Under the pieces are notes generated by a model. The model was not told where the DNA came from, did not search any database, and worked only from the letters and a program-made list of their open reading frames with translations. 64,000 nucleotides of DNA from Atrichornis clamosus (Eukaryota; Chordata; Aves; Passeriformes; Menuridae): NCBI GenBank assembly GCA_013400975.1, contig WBMZ01000344.1, positions 1 to 64,000 of the forward strand, given 5' to 3'. The position numbers were made by a program, and so were the translations under genes. Shown here piece by piece: positions 35,971-47,400 of this stretch (position 1 is the first letter of the stretch; every line of letters begins with the position of its first letter).

Positions 35971-36245
35971 CCAGGTGTCCCTGCCTGGCCTCCCTAGGGC
36001 TTCCCCTGACCCTGCCCATGGACCAGCAGAAGCCAGGCTGAGCCCCACTGTAAGACATCTCAGCCTGTCCCCATCCCCAGGGAGGTGCCACATACCTGGG
36101 GTTGGGTCACCTGTGCTGCCCTTCCCTGTCACCTTGCTTCTGACTGGGGTGGTGGGACAGACTTTGCCCTGCTGCTCCAGGGAATCACCATCAATGCTAT
36201 GCCCTGGGGAGGACCCCGCCCCTGCAGTGCCCTGGCAGAAATCAT
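35971..36245. other. GC-rich unclassified block replacing the CR1 3' part
   Basis: About 275 bases, clearly GC-richer than all neighbours, rich in CCTG, CCCC and CAGG words but poor in CpG. It abuts the truncated CR1 at 35970 and ends abruptly before AT-rich sequence at about 36246. It could be part of an unrecognised LTR or a displaced duplication. The 104-codon plus-strand frame (35951-36265) starts inside the CR1 and shows no domain. Confidence 0.5.
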
Positions 36246-36849
36246 CAGCCTATCTTGCTGCCTAACTGTGTGATAATGGAAGCAATAAACCAAATAATTC
36301 TCCCGACTAGAGGAGAATATTGTTTGAGAGGTTTGAGTGAGCGTCAGCTAGAGATGGAGGAGCAAATAAAGAGTTGCCAGTCTTGTCTGGAACAGACTAC
36401 TCAGAAAGTTATGTTGTGGCTTAAAGAGGCTTTTGCTGTTTTTACCTTGATTTTCTATTCAGTAATACTATCCTCTAGCATTAATCATTCATTCTCCCTA
36501 GACTGTTTACCTATAATCTTTGTAAATATTTCAGAATTATACTTTATGCATGCTGCCTTCATACCCTGGGAGCGTGGCAGTGGCAACACAGGAAAAGGGT
36601 AGGCATAGGCATGTTGCTGGTCCTTCACCAGCCAAACAGCTGGTTTCAAAAATTGTTCTAAGGCTAAAATTATTAGGTTTTATAAAGCACTGAATATCGG
36701 TTTGGGGTATGTTATTTGATAATTTGCGTATATTGTTTATGAGTTATATTAATCCCTATTTAGAAAGCAGGAATTGATCTAAGTTCTGTGCAGTTAAGGA
36801 TATATGTAAAATACAGTTGCAATTGTTTGAAACCAGGCTCTTCATAGTG
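36246..36849. other. AT-rich intergenic DNA between two CR1 pieces
   Basis: I recognise no repeat or exon. The 115-codon frame (36255-36602) has no known motif. Confidence 0.45.
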
Positions 36850-37117
36850 GTACATGGTGGAAGGATGAGGTATGACAGGCAGAAATTGAAATAAACCAGT
36901 TTGGATTGGATATAAGGAGAAACTTTTTCTGCTTCGGTCCACTGAGGCATTAGAGCAGTTTCTCAGAGCAATCTCTGGCCTTGGAGGGTTTCAGGACCTG
37001 ACTGGATCAAGCCCTGAGCAAACTGACCTCTATCTCATGGTTGACCCTGGTCTGAGCCAGTGGTTGGACTTAAAGACCTCCTGAGCTCCCTTCCAACCCC
37101 AGTTATGCTATGATCCT
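36850..37117 (+). mobile_element. Older CR1 LINE 3' fragment, plus strand
   Basis: Begins with a degenerate GAAGGATGAGGTATGACAGGC..AAATTGAAATAAACC block, corresponding to the older CR1 ORF2 phrase with acaagaggcaa and aaactgaaaca. It continues with GGATTGGATATAAGGAGAAACTTTTT, GGAGGGTTTCAGGACCTGACTGGA, GTTGGACTTAAAGACCTCCTGAG, CTCCCTTCCAACCCCAG and a CTATGATCC end near 37117. The 3' untranslated signature differs from the CR1 at 8735-9079, so it belongs to another, apparently older subfamily. Confidence 0.85.
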
Positions 37118-37605
37118 AGTCAAGATGATTACCACAATGACAGACTCCACCCTGCACGCCCAGCTGTATAACAAACTAAGATGGAAATTCATTGTTACAA
37201 AATTAGTAAGTTTCTGTTCTATGGGAGAGTGGTTTCCTGCCTCAAATATACCATTGTATTGCTTTTCCTGAGGTAATTAAACACGAGTCTGCTATGGATT
37301 AATTAGTGTAAGATGCCCTGTGTTAATTGAATAGCAACTTCTTTGGATGCTTGCTTTCATAGAAAAAATGCACGGGTGTTTTCCTTAGAATGGTGGTGGG
37401 GAAATGAAAAATATATCTTTCTCTACCAAACTGAGAAATTCAGAGAAACCATCACCACTTTTTTTCTTATTCTCACAAATTTTTGTGAGATGAAGTGGTA
37501 TTCTATGCCTTTCAAAAAAATATCTGAAATGGAAAAGATGTCATCTCTCGAAGTAATTTCTTTAACTTCTACTCATCATAGAGATTCCCCAAAGGGAAAG
37601 GAGTT
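37118..37605. other. AT-rich intergenic DNA
   Basis: No gene or named repeat. It lies between oppositely oriented CR1 pieces. Confidence 0.45.
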
Positions 37606-38036
37606 TTGACTCAGTCACTTCCCAGGGAACTTATTCCAGTGCTTGACCACCCTTTCCATGAAGTGTTTTTTTTCCTAATATGCAATCTAAACCGCACCTG
37701 TCACAATATGAGCACATTTCCTCTCATCCTGTTTGTTACCTGGAAGAAGACATCAACCTCCTTTCAGGTCGTTGTAGAGAGCAATAAGATTCCTCCTGAG
37801 CCTCATTTTCCCCAAGTTAAACATTCACAGCTCCCTCAGCTGCTCCTTATCAGTTTTGTGCTCCAGACCCTTTCCCAGCTCCGTTGCCCTTCTCTGGACA
37901 TGCTCCAGCACCTCAAAATCTGTCTTGTCATGAGGAGACCAAAACTAAACACAGGATTCAAGGTGTGGTCTCACCAGTGCCACAGGGAGGTGGGGACAAT
38001 CACTGCGCTCGTCCTGCTGGCCACACTATTGCTGAT
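37606..38036 (-). mobile_element. CR1 LINE fragment, minus strand, 3' end missing
   Basis: Reverse-oriented CR1 blocks in order: CAGTCACTTCCCAGGGAACTTATTCCAGTGC, CTTTCCATGAAG, TTCCTAATATGCAATCTAAACC, ACATCAACCTCCTTTCAGGTCGTTGTAGAGAGC, CTCCCTCAGCTGCTCC, TTGCCCTTCTCTGGACATGC, AGGATTCAAGGTGTGGTCTCACCAGTGC and CTGCTGGCCACACTATTG. The CR1 3' untranslated region and octamers that should lie left of 37606 are absent. Since insertion begins at the 3' end, this loss came later, by deletion or rearrangement. Overlapping frames of 158 (plus) and 75 codons are antisense to CR1. Confidence 0.93.
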
Positions 38037-39120
38037 AACTTACTGGAGCTTGCATTATTTCCAAAGCCTGTGGAAGGAGTGACACTTTCCTGCTCCTTCA
38101 GTAGTTTTTGACTGCTCTGCTAGCAAAGGACACTGAAAATTATTACTCTGAGAAAACATTTTTGAAGAGACGTTTTCTTTTGCTCCTTAGGATGCTCATC
38201 TTTCTCTCTCTCCCCTGCTCCCACTCTCTGGAAAACAGAAATTTTTAATTCTTTATTCAGTACTTGTAGAGGAAAGATAGTTTTCAGTGAACTGTAAGTG
38301 TTGAAGTGCTCCTGGGGATACCTATTTACATTGATGTCAATCACTGTAATAAAGATGAACTGAAAACTTCTGGAAAGACTTTCTGAGAACTTAATCTGAG
38401 TTTAAATGACTATTGAGTTTGTATTTGGAGTACGTTGGATGTCTTGTACTTCTCTGCAAATTCATGTTTATCTTTTCTTCTTGAAAAGTATGTCATAAAG
38501 CAAAACATAGATTTAACTATTTCAGGACCTTCTGCTTTCTTGAAAGCAATGTATGAAATCCACCAAGCAGCTTGCTAATCTACTCAGTGACAGGAAATGT
38601 CTTTCAGGGTGTGTTTTTGCATTTAACAAATCCTGTAACTCAAAACCTCTTTACAAGAACACTTCAATATTCCATGTTGAGTTGATATCCTACAGGTTTA
38701 TCCACTCCATTTCATTGAGACTATCTTCTTGGGTTGTTTATCTGACATTTTATGAATGATCTATCCTCTGAAGTTACATCCTCAAAAGACAGCATGATAG
38801 TCACAGGTAATGATGTTGAAACTCAAAGCTTAGTTATGTTACCAGAAAGCAAAACAACCCTGGCAAAATATTTTCATTTGTATGAGCTCTGGAAGGCTAT
38901 TGAATTGAGTGATGGCCTCCTTGTGATGTTTTTCTTCTTAGAAATGTATCCATGTTTACTTATACTTTCTCTTAATTGGATGGCTGAATTTAACTTCTGG
39001 CGTGCATTAAGTTATGTAATTAAGAGTTGATTAAAGCTTGGGTTTCAGTTTAGAACTCAGCCTGAAGAAACCTAGTATTTTAATAAAACACATCTCATTG
39101 CCCTATTTGTTTCCAATTTT

Positions 39121-39184
39121 TTATTTTCCAAAGACTGCATTAAATTATTTCACTTTTGTATTTTCGTAAGACTGCATTAAATTA
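39121..39184. repeat. Imperfect tandem duplication, period 37
   Basis: The 27 bases at 39121-39147 recur at 39158-39184 with three mismatches. The core AAGACTGCATTAAATTA is identical in both. Confidence 0.85.
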
Positions 39185-39360
39185 AAAATCCTGGGTGTAA
39201 CTTTTCTAATGTTTGGGACTGAAAAGTTAGAAACTTCCTGTTCAAGCATATTATATTCCTGACCCCTGTTTTTGCAGTTGGAGAAACAGATGAGCAAATG
39301 GGTCATATGGAAAATGGATCAAGTGTCTAGTAAGGTTCAATAATGACTATGCAAACAGCA

Positions 39361-39400
39361 GAAAAAAAAAGGAAGAAAAAAAAAAAAGGAAGGAAAAAAA
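39361..39400. repeat. Polypurine A/G simple tract
   Basis: An uninterrupted A and G stretch of about 40 bases, made of GAAAAA, GGAA and GGAAGG units. Confidence 0.85.
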
Positions 39401-41082
39401 GCCATAAAGGGACCAGAATATTTTATTGCAAAGATTGAGTAAGGAATGTGTGCTGCATAAGTGTTTCAAACATGGAGGTAGGTCAGTTTCTGGCAGACTC
39501 TGAAGTTCTTCAGCAGAAACTTTACCAGATCATACTAGAAATTTTCACTGAAGACCAACAGCCCATAAAAGCAGAAAATTCCAGTCTCTGGGGACTTATG
39601 CTGTTCCTTGTTTCTGGTAAGTCCTGAGCTGAGGAAGAGACCATAAAAGAACAGTAACACTAGAGAAAACAATATAGGAGGATTGCTTGGAAATTCTGAA
39701 AGTGGAACAAGATGAAGACTAAATAACAACAAAAAGCAAAGAAATTCTGAGAGAGATGGATACTTTCTTAGTATACTGAAGCTACTCAAAGTTTGAAGAG
39801 ACAGGCCATAGCAGAGCAAAAAACCCAGGAAAAATGGGAAAATTATTGTGAGTAGTCAGTTTCTCAGGGGATTTCTGAGGGATTGGGCTGGACATTTCTT
39901 TGCTGTAGGTTTTTTTATTTCCCTGAGCCATATGAATAACTTGCATACCTGCAGCATCTAAACCCCAAAGTATCTTCAATTTCTTTATAAACAACTTCCA
40001 TGGCCAATGGAACACAAAATAACAAGATGTATGTACACAGTATTTTGGCATACCTAAAGGTGCTACTTAACAAAACAACCAACCAACCAAAAAAAATTTT
40101 AAAATTGTCGTTGCCCTCAAGTTTTGGTGTTTAAATGTGATGTTTTGTGGTTCTACTTAAGGGTTAAATACTGTTTCTCTGTGTTTAGGTTCTTCTGGTT
40201 TAATAGAGAGTACGTGCAGATTACACATACTCAGGGTTTTGTAGTTATTGCTGATGAATTTTAAGTTGGTTGAACTGTACCCTAACATTAATCATGACAG
40301 TGACTATAATGGTAATCTTCTGTCAAAATACAGAGACTGACAAAATGGCTGCTGTAGAAGTAACAGAGTGCACTAAATTTAGAGCCATTCATAAATATCA
40401 CTTGGCTGTGAAAAGAAATGATATAATTTTTACCTAGATTCACCCATAAGATCTCTTCCAACTGATACGTCTCATTTTAGTTATCTGTATACTGGAACTC
40501 CACTTTTTTTTACAGAAAGGGCATTGAAAAAAAAATTATTATGCTCTACAACCACTGAAACACTGCACTGTCAAAAATATTGTTAGTTGAAAAATAAGAA
40601 TGAAAATATAAAAATATATTGTACTTCCATGTTTTGCAGTTCAGCTGTATACTACTTAAAGATGTTGATTAACATCTGAAGTTAACATTTTCCTTAGGAG
40701 ACACTTTCCTGTTATCAAATAGAAAACAAATGTAGCTTTCTACTTTTAGCTAATTGCCTGATTCATATGTTGCATGTGCTGAAAAGTGCACTACATGTAA
40801 GTCAGCATTTGATTTTGAAGGCTGTGTAGTGAATGTTTTCAATCTTTTTTTTTTTCTCACCAACTAAAACAATTTCCATATAACAGAAAATGCTATTTTG
40901 TCAACTTTCAATAAGTGAAAATGCTGAGGTATGCCCTCACGAGGCAGTTATTTCATATGCCTGAATGCCAGAAGATCTTCAAATGTTTTCCAGGTCTTAG
41001 AACTACCCAGTTGGATTTTAAAATTCTTTAGGGTGGCAGTGATTAAAATGTTGTAGATGTGTTTTCATTGACAAAGTGCTAC

Positions 41083-41100
41083 TTTTTTTTTTTTTTTTTT
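41083..41100. repeat. Poly-T run, 18 bases
   Basis: Eighteen consecutive T followed by AATTCCC. There is no element body with which it could be a tail in minus orientation. Confidence 0.9.
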
Positions 41101-43478
41101 AATTCCCTTTGGCAACATTTAAACAATTTATTTTTGTGATGCTATTCAAATTTGGGTATTATGATGTATGACTTCCTGAATGCCTGTATCTTCATTGAGG
41201 GTTAATTTACAGGGAGGTATTTATTAGAAATACCTTTTAATCATATGTTTACTTTGCAGTTAGGCATATAGTTACTTTGCAGAACAGAAAATTACAGGAC
41301 AATTAAAATCTATTATAAGCAGAGAGAAACTCTGAAGTGTGAATATGGACTTCTAGTATGAGGAACTTCTCTATTGTGCTGCTATGGACCATACAATTCC
41401 TTTAAAGCCTTAGAAAATAAAGAGGTCTAATACTTTAGCCTCAAGTATTGCCCTTTTAGTTTCTTGTAACTCTTGGGAAATATTCTTTCTCAGAAGGAAA
41501 TATGTTTGTAAGTAACAGTTAAACAAACCCCAAACTGAGGTGTTGCACATTACCATTGTGAAGGTCCTTATTATTTTTTATGGAGCTAATGGGCTAAGAA
41601 TTTGCCCCAGCTGGAAATGAACTGATATCTAGTTATTTTATCTAAAATTGCTTTAGACTGTCTGTCTTCCTAATGGCAAATCTTGCTTGAATAAAATGGT
41701 ATATGGTTTTAGAGTTACCACTTCTGCCACAGTCCTAGTCATGGGGTGCTGGCAGTTTTAGGAACTTTAGGTCAAGTTTATTGCTTATATATTTCAGTTG
41801 AAGTTGAAGAATTATTAAAAAATATTGAATAAATCTGGTAAAATTAAGGATATGTTTATTGAAAATCAAAGACAAGCAGTCACTTTGTTTTAGGGATTAT
41901 TTTTTACTTAAAAAAATATTTTGCCACAATGGGTATAGTTTTTTCTTCGCAAGTTTAGGGTTTTTTTAATTTCAATGTTACTACAAATAGATATAGAAAG
42001 GAATAAAAATTGGTTTTTTGTAAGAACAAAAATAAGTAATTGCTGAAACATGTTTTTTTGTAGTGAAACACCGATTTTAATGCATTTAATTTGGAAATAA
42101 AACTTTAGGTTTCACACTGTTCCTATAAACATATATATCTCAACAAAGCATTCCTTTAGCGAAAAATTTCTTTGGAATAGTTGCATTCCTGAAAACTGAT
42201 TCATTTGTATGAAGAGCTCATGTTTTTAAAATGGAAAACTGTTTTTTTCTGAAGATATTCAACCAGCTCTTCTACTGGACACAAATTCAATATTTTGAGA
42301 AAATTAATATTCTCCTTGAAGATAAATTGCAACAGTGAGCTGTTGAAGTAATTTGAGACATGTGAGTATTTTTGAAATAGGCACCTGATACATAAAAACG
42401 AAACCATGCTTTTACCTGTTCTTTTTCTGTATATGGCTAAGTTTCTACATAGCTTTAATTTCCTTGTACTACTATGAAAATTATCATAGTGTAGTTTAAT
42501 TTATTGCAATTTTTATAGTGCATGCACTTGCATATCCTACAGAAAATCAATATAATCACACCATGAGAATGCATGATAATAGATTTCTTAGATTACTAGC
42601 ATTTAATATCACAACAATGTTTCTTAATGCTGTCAGACTTTTTTTCCCTCTATGGTATAGAAAAGGAGAACTAAGGAAGGAAATAATTACTTACCAGAAG
42701 ACTTATGAATTTAAGTCAACTTTGGGAAGGAAATGAGGTATTTTGATCTGTAAAAGATAGGTAAATTTCAATCATTTGAATTTACCTGACAGGCTGTTGA
42801 AATTAATGACTCTATGAAAACATTTCAGGCTGTTTAATGCTTATATTAAACAGTGTGAATGTGATGCTTTTTTTATAGCAACGGTATTTTTTAAAAAGAC
42901 AAGAAGTCAAATTCAGTGTAATTGATTTCAGAAAGAAATTTGCTTACATCTGAATTTGAACGTACATTTGAATCTGTGGATGGATGGAAATATGATTTTT
43001 TCTTTTACTGGCATAATTGGAAATTGTTTGTTATATTGCCAATTTATGTTTTTTAGATGTACTTCCTAATGTAATCATTTTAGATATAGCCCATATAAAC
43101 TACACTGTGGACAGCTGCTTTTTTATGTGGAATTACTGTATGGACAGAGACAAAAAGGCAACAAAACAGATAAATATTCTGCATCCAAAGAGCTGTTCTT
43201 TGCTAGAGCAGAAGAGCACAACCTTCTTTTCCTAGTGCCATCTAGAGGAGGCACTTTTTTCCCCAGTCTCTTAAAAAGGCAGGAAACACCCAGGAGAAGA
43301 TGGAATGGTGTTCTCCCAAACCTCTGTCAGGCTCGCTGCCCTGCTGCCAGCCCAGGGATTTGAGCCACCTCCTTGTTAGCTGGGGCACTCCCTTCTGTTT
43401 TGATGTTTTGGTGGTTTCGTGATTGCCATCAATTTCCTGCAGCCAAAACATGAATTTGTCATAACTCTAAGCCTGTGA

Positions 43479-44050
43479 AAACTAATTGAAATAAATCGGC
43501 CGTGACCACTTAGGGCCAATTGAGATGGTTAGAAAAGGGGTAATGGAACATCATAATTAGGTGCTGTTTCACGGTGCTCACCTGAAATTTTTGCACAGAT
43601 TGGGGCATGCTGGATTGCTTAAGTAAGTATTTGCACGCTAACTAGTGATATTTGATCCACCTCAGTGTCAAGTGCTTCCATAACTTTAAAAATTAAAGAA
43701 GCGGAGAGTCTCAATTGGATTCAAGTCGGCAGTTTGATTCAGATTTTATTATCAGCAATGGGTCTATAATAAGCATGAACTGTCCTCTCGGATTAGCTAT
43801 GCCTCAGCAACTACCCACTCTGCATCTCCCTCCTCCCCTGCCTTTTGCTGAAAATGGAAGAGGCCATCTGCAGGTTTTAACTTGCTATTCAGGCTGGCTG
43901 CTAGGATGCTGCAGTGAAAAAAGGCAATGTACAAGCTTGTCTTCCCACAAAATGATCTTTCTTTCAGACCTGAAGAAAGTCCTTCTCTGCCCTCCTGCCC
44001 TTCATTTTATCCTTCGCACGTCCTGCATGCTCTTAAATGGATAGATTGCA
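43479..44050. promoter_or_regulatory. Candidate noncoding regulatory element (CpG-retaining, homeodomain motifs)
   Basis: Compared with its flanks this segment keeps several CpGs (TCGGCCG near 43496, TCACGGT near 43570, AGCGGAG near 43700, GTCGGC near 43726, CTCGG near 43787). It carries ATAATTAG at 43553-43560 and CTAATTG near 43482, typical homeodomain cores. It has no repeat and no coding signature; the 109-codon frame at 43715-44044 shows no domain. Retained CpG in a CpG-poor desert can reflect constraint or low methylation. That it is an enhancer is inference. Confidence 0.25.
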
Positions 44051-44370
44051 GAATGGCAGATGTGGAACTAGGTAGACAAACATGAAATTTAGCCTGATGA
44101 TTGGGCTTTTCAGTTGAAAACCAGTGGGATTTATCTCCTCTGTAAATACCAGAATGCATTGTAATGATAAAGCTTTTTTAGATACAAACATAATAATTAA
44201 GCAGCTGCACATTCTTGTTTATTTTGCAGAAATTGAACTTGATGTGCTCTTTCATCTGCCTTACAATTTAGTGGTTTATGACTACGTTGATGAACATGAA
44301 CTGTACAAGATGTTTAAGTACAACAATGAAAAAGCATTTCCTTTGTTTTGGTGCTTTCCAAAATACTAAT

Positions 44371-44424
44371 AGATTAATTACCACAATGATTAATCTTTGG
44401 TGAACTCCCTTTGGTAAAAGGGAG
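44371..44424. repeat. Two adjacent perfect 8-bp hairpins
   Basis: AGATTAAT (44371-44378) pairs with ATTAATCT (44389-44396) across 10 bases. CTCCCTTT (44405-44412) pairs with AAAGGGAG (44417-44424) across GGTA. The two stems are eight bases apart. The first arms contain paired ATTAAT motifs, which could also be read as homeodomain sites in mirror arrangement. Confidence 0.7.
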
Positions 44425-47400
44425 CTTATTATTAATGGCCTCTTGTTATGAGCGTTATGAGCTTGTTACACCGCTCAGTGAGTATGCAAAAATTCTGGAA
44501 GTGCTTAAGTAGAGACTGACAAAAGCCCCAACAACAGCCTGCTTCAACAGAAATGAGATTTTTAAGTTCCCCCAGGCCAACATCCCTGACTCATTTTGTG
44601 GCATAAGAGTACGCTTAAGTTACTGATGCAATGAACTCTTTCAAAATTGATTAAAACAATAAATCTGTCATGGAAAAGAAAATTTTGAAACAAATTTATC
44701 CATTATATAGCAAATGTGAAAATCTGCTTTGAAACAATATCTAGGCACACAATGCATGTTATCCTTTGGAATGAAACATAACTTGCATTAGGAATTCTCA
44801 TGGGAAACAACCATGTTGACAAATAGAGCGTCATCTCTCAGGTTCGAGATCATAAGGATTGGTTTTAATTTTTGCTTTTTCACGTGAGTGCAGTACAACT
44901 GAAAACTGTCTCCTTTGGATCCTGAGGCTGGTGATGAAAGCAAAGTAGTAAACTTTCAATTTTTTTAAAAAATCTTTAAAGCCAGTGTTTGTAAAAAGAA
45001 AAATAGTATATAAAAATATATATTATTTGGTGACATTCTTTTTTAGTAGGAAATATAGAATATTTTGGTTTTTATATAATACAAAATAATACAATTTAAA
45101 GACTCCAGCCCATTTTTACTGTGAATGGTTGTTTTTTTAAGGAAAAGAAAAAGCAAAATATTAATAATAAATTTAGGACACCTGCAAGATCACATTGTTT
45201 TCTGTAAACCGCATTTTATTGTTGAACAGCAAAATGAACAGTCCCCCAAAAAATCCTGTAATCAATGGACTAAGTGGAGTTAATTCAGCAGACTCAGCAC
45301 TGCGTTACAATCTGGAGGTGACAAAAGTGCTCAAAATGTAGACTTAAATATTTTAGCTCTTAACATCCAAAGATCTTAAACCCTACTTAGCTATCTACTG
45401 TCTAAAAGTCAGGTCTTGGTGTATCGCTCACCAAAATATTTAGAAAATAGGAGAAAGAAATGGAGATCATCTTCATAATGTTGCAAAGTATTCTAAATGT
45501 TTTTCTATAGAGACATAGTTCCTTCTGCAGTTCTTACTCAGAAAAATAACAGCTTTTGAAAGCTGGGCTCATGCCTGTTTTGCTTGGAGATGCCAAAACA
45601 GGAAAAGCCCCTTGGATTTAAGGAAGGAGTAAAAAGTATATTAAATGCTTTTAAAAAAGCCACAAAACAAAGTAAATTACCCTGGAAGTTGATATATTAC
45701 TTATGTATATTATGGCTGTTTAAAGAATGAAAAGTCAGGAGACCCATAATATGTTGTGAAAGCTTTGTACTTGGCTTGATGCAATTATTGGTATTCTAAA
45801 ATGTATTTGCTTTCAAGATACCCCGTGTAGCACGCTGAAGAACCATTAGTCATTTGCCACGCTAATGCTCTACTGCAACTTAGTTCATATGGCTTCTGGA
45901 CTCAGTTGGAATGAGCTGGATGCTGATATAAATCCTGTTCCATTAATTTTGATTTTGTTCTTGAAGACCCTTATTTTATTTGGTTTTTTTTTTTAATAAA
46001 AAATGCCTGACTAGGAAAACTGATGCTGTATCCTATGGACTAATACCAGATACTTGGTTTCATTTCCAAATTAGATGGTATTTTTTTGTTATATTGTGTG
46101 TGCTGATGGTCTTTAAGTGTGGGGGTTTATTTGGAAAAGCAAGGCAGGCAAGGCAAATAACGTAGAATGCCATGCCTGTCTTGCTGAACTCTCCCTGGTT
46201 TACTGCATTATTAAATATTGCATAAATTATTCAATGTCCTTTATATCAAACAAATATTTTTTTGCAAGCAGTATTGTGTGAACAAATGGGTATTAAATAA
46301 AACCCCCAGACAGAAATGAAATGGTGTTTCTTTTTCATTCCTTGTAAAGCACCAATGTTCTCTTTCTTCTTTATTTTTTTTTAATATCACTCAGATAGTG
46401 GAAGGAAAAAAATGGTGACAATTATGTGAAGTTCTCATTTTTAGTGTGATATTAAAATACTCCCTTTCTGAGGCAGCCAGCCTCTGGTACAATACATAAC
46501 ATTCAATGTAAAGGGAAAGGCAAATGCAGCACATGATCTGGCCTGTCCTCAGTGGCAGCTGAGTTTCTCTCACACAGGCAAGACACTGCTGTTTTTGGTG
46601 TTTTGGAAGCAACAACCCACGTGGGAGTGAATCCTGATGGAATGGTGACAAAATCTACTGCAGAGGAGAGAAGGCTTGCTGGGAGAAGGAGGTAACACCA
46701 CACAAAATACAACCATGTATTCAACTACAAGTATCTAAAAACCAAAACTGCATTTTTTTATTTTGCTTTTTAATGTCTTTGTGCAGAGCACCTTTGGCAT
46801 CTCAGGATCCTTCCTCATATGAACAGTCCCGTTATACGCACGAGGATGACACCCTTGAGTTGTTATTTGTATGTGCAAAAATACCAGCTTGTTCAAGCCC
46901 CCCAAAAAAGCCTGTTGGGGAAGAACTGGAAATGGAGAGGCATATGGAGACGGGGGTGGAGGAAAGAAAAAAAAGGCACAGTATGGAAAAAAATGTTTTT
47001 AATGCGCAGGGAAGGTGGCTAGGGGGAAGGGTTTTCTGTTTTGTTTTGCTTTTTTTAAACAAAGGGGAAGGTTCCCTGTGTGAGCACTTGTTCTGAATAT
47101 TGCGTGGTCACATTATCCATGCTGCTCTGAGCAGTTTAAGGAGGTCTGGGAACTTAGTAATACCTTCTTCTGCCTCCCCCACCACCCTCCTGCCCTCCCC
47201 ACCCATAGCAACAGCAAGGCGGTGAACCAAATAGCAGAGAAGTGTGGACCCAGGGATGAATAATGGTCCCTAATTGTAGAATGAGGAGTTGTGAATGCAT
47301 TGCTGAGGTTTGTGCATCTTTCTGTTTCAAATAACTGGAAACATGTAGGTAGGGGTAATTGGGCTGGGGAGTGAGAGGTCAGAGAAGCTCCAGGTTTCAT

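Larger units (their letters stand above)
38037..43478. other. Repeat-poor AT-rich DNA
   Basis: No gene and no interspersed repeat recognised. Simple sequence only: a 27/37-bp imperfect duplication (39121-39184), an A/G tract (39361-39400), CAAC/CCAA units near 40070-40095 and a run of 18 T (41083-41100). A 7-bp inverted repeat ACTATGA/TCATAGT lies near 42472-42492. Confidence 0.5.

Noticed and set aside
35822..37117. Single CR1 split by a 900-bp insertion
   Set aside because: The two pieces look continuous at GGAGGTTTA/GATTGGATAT. However, the second piece has its own upstream CR1 sequence from about 36850, of an older subfamily, so they are two separate insertions.
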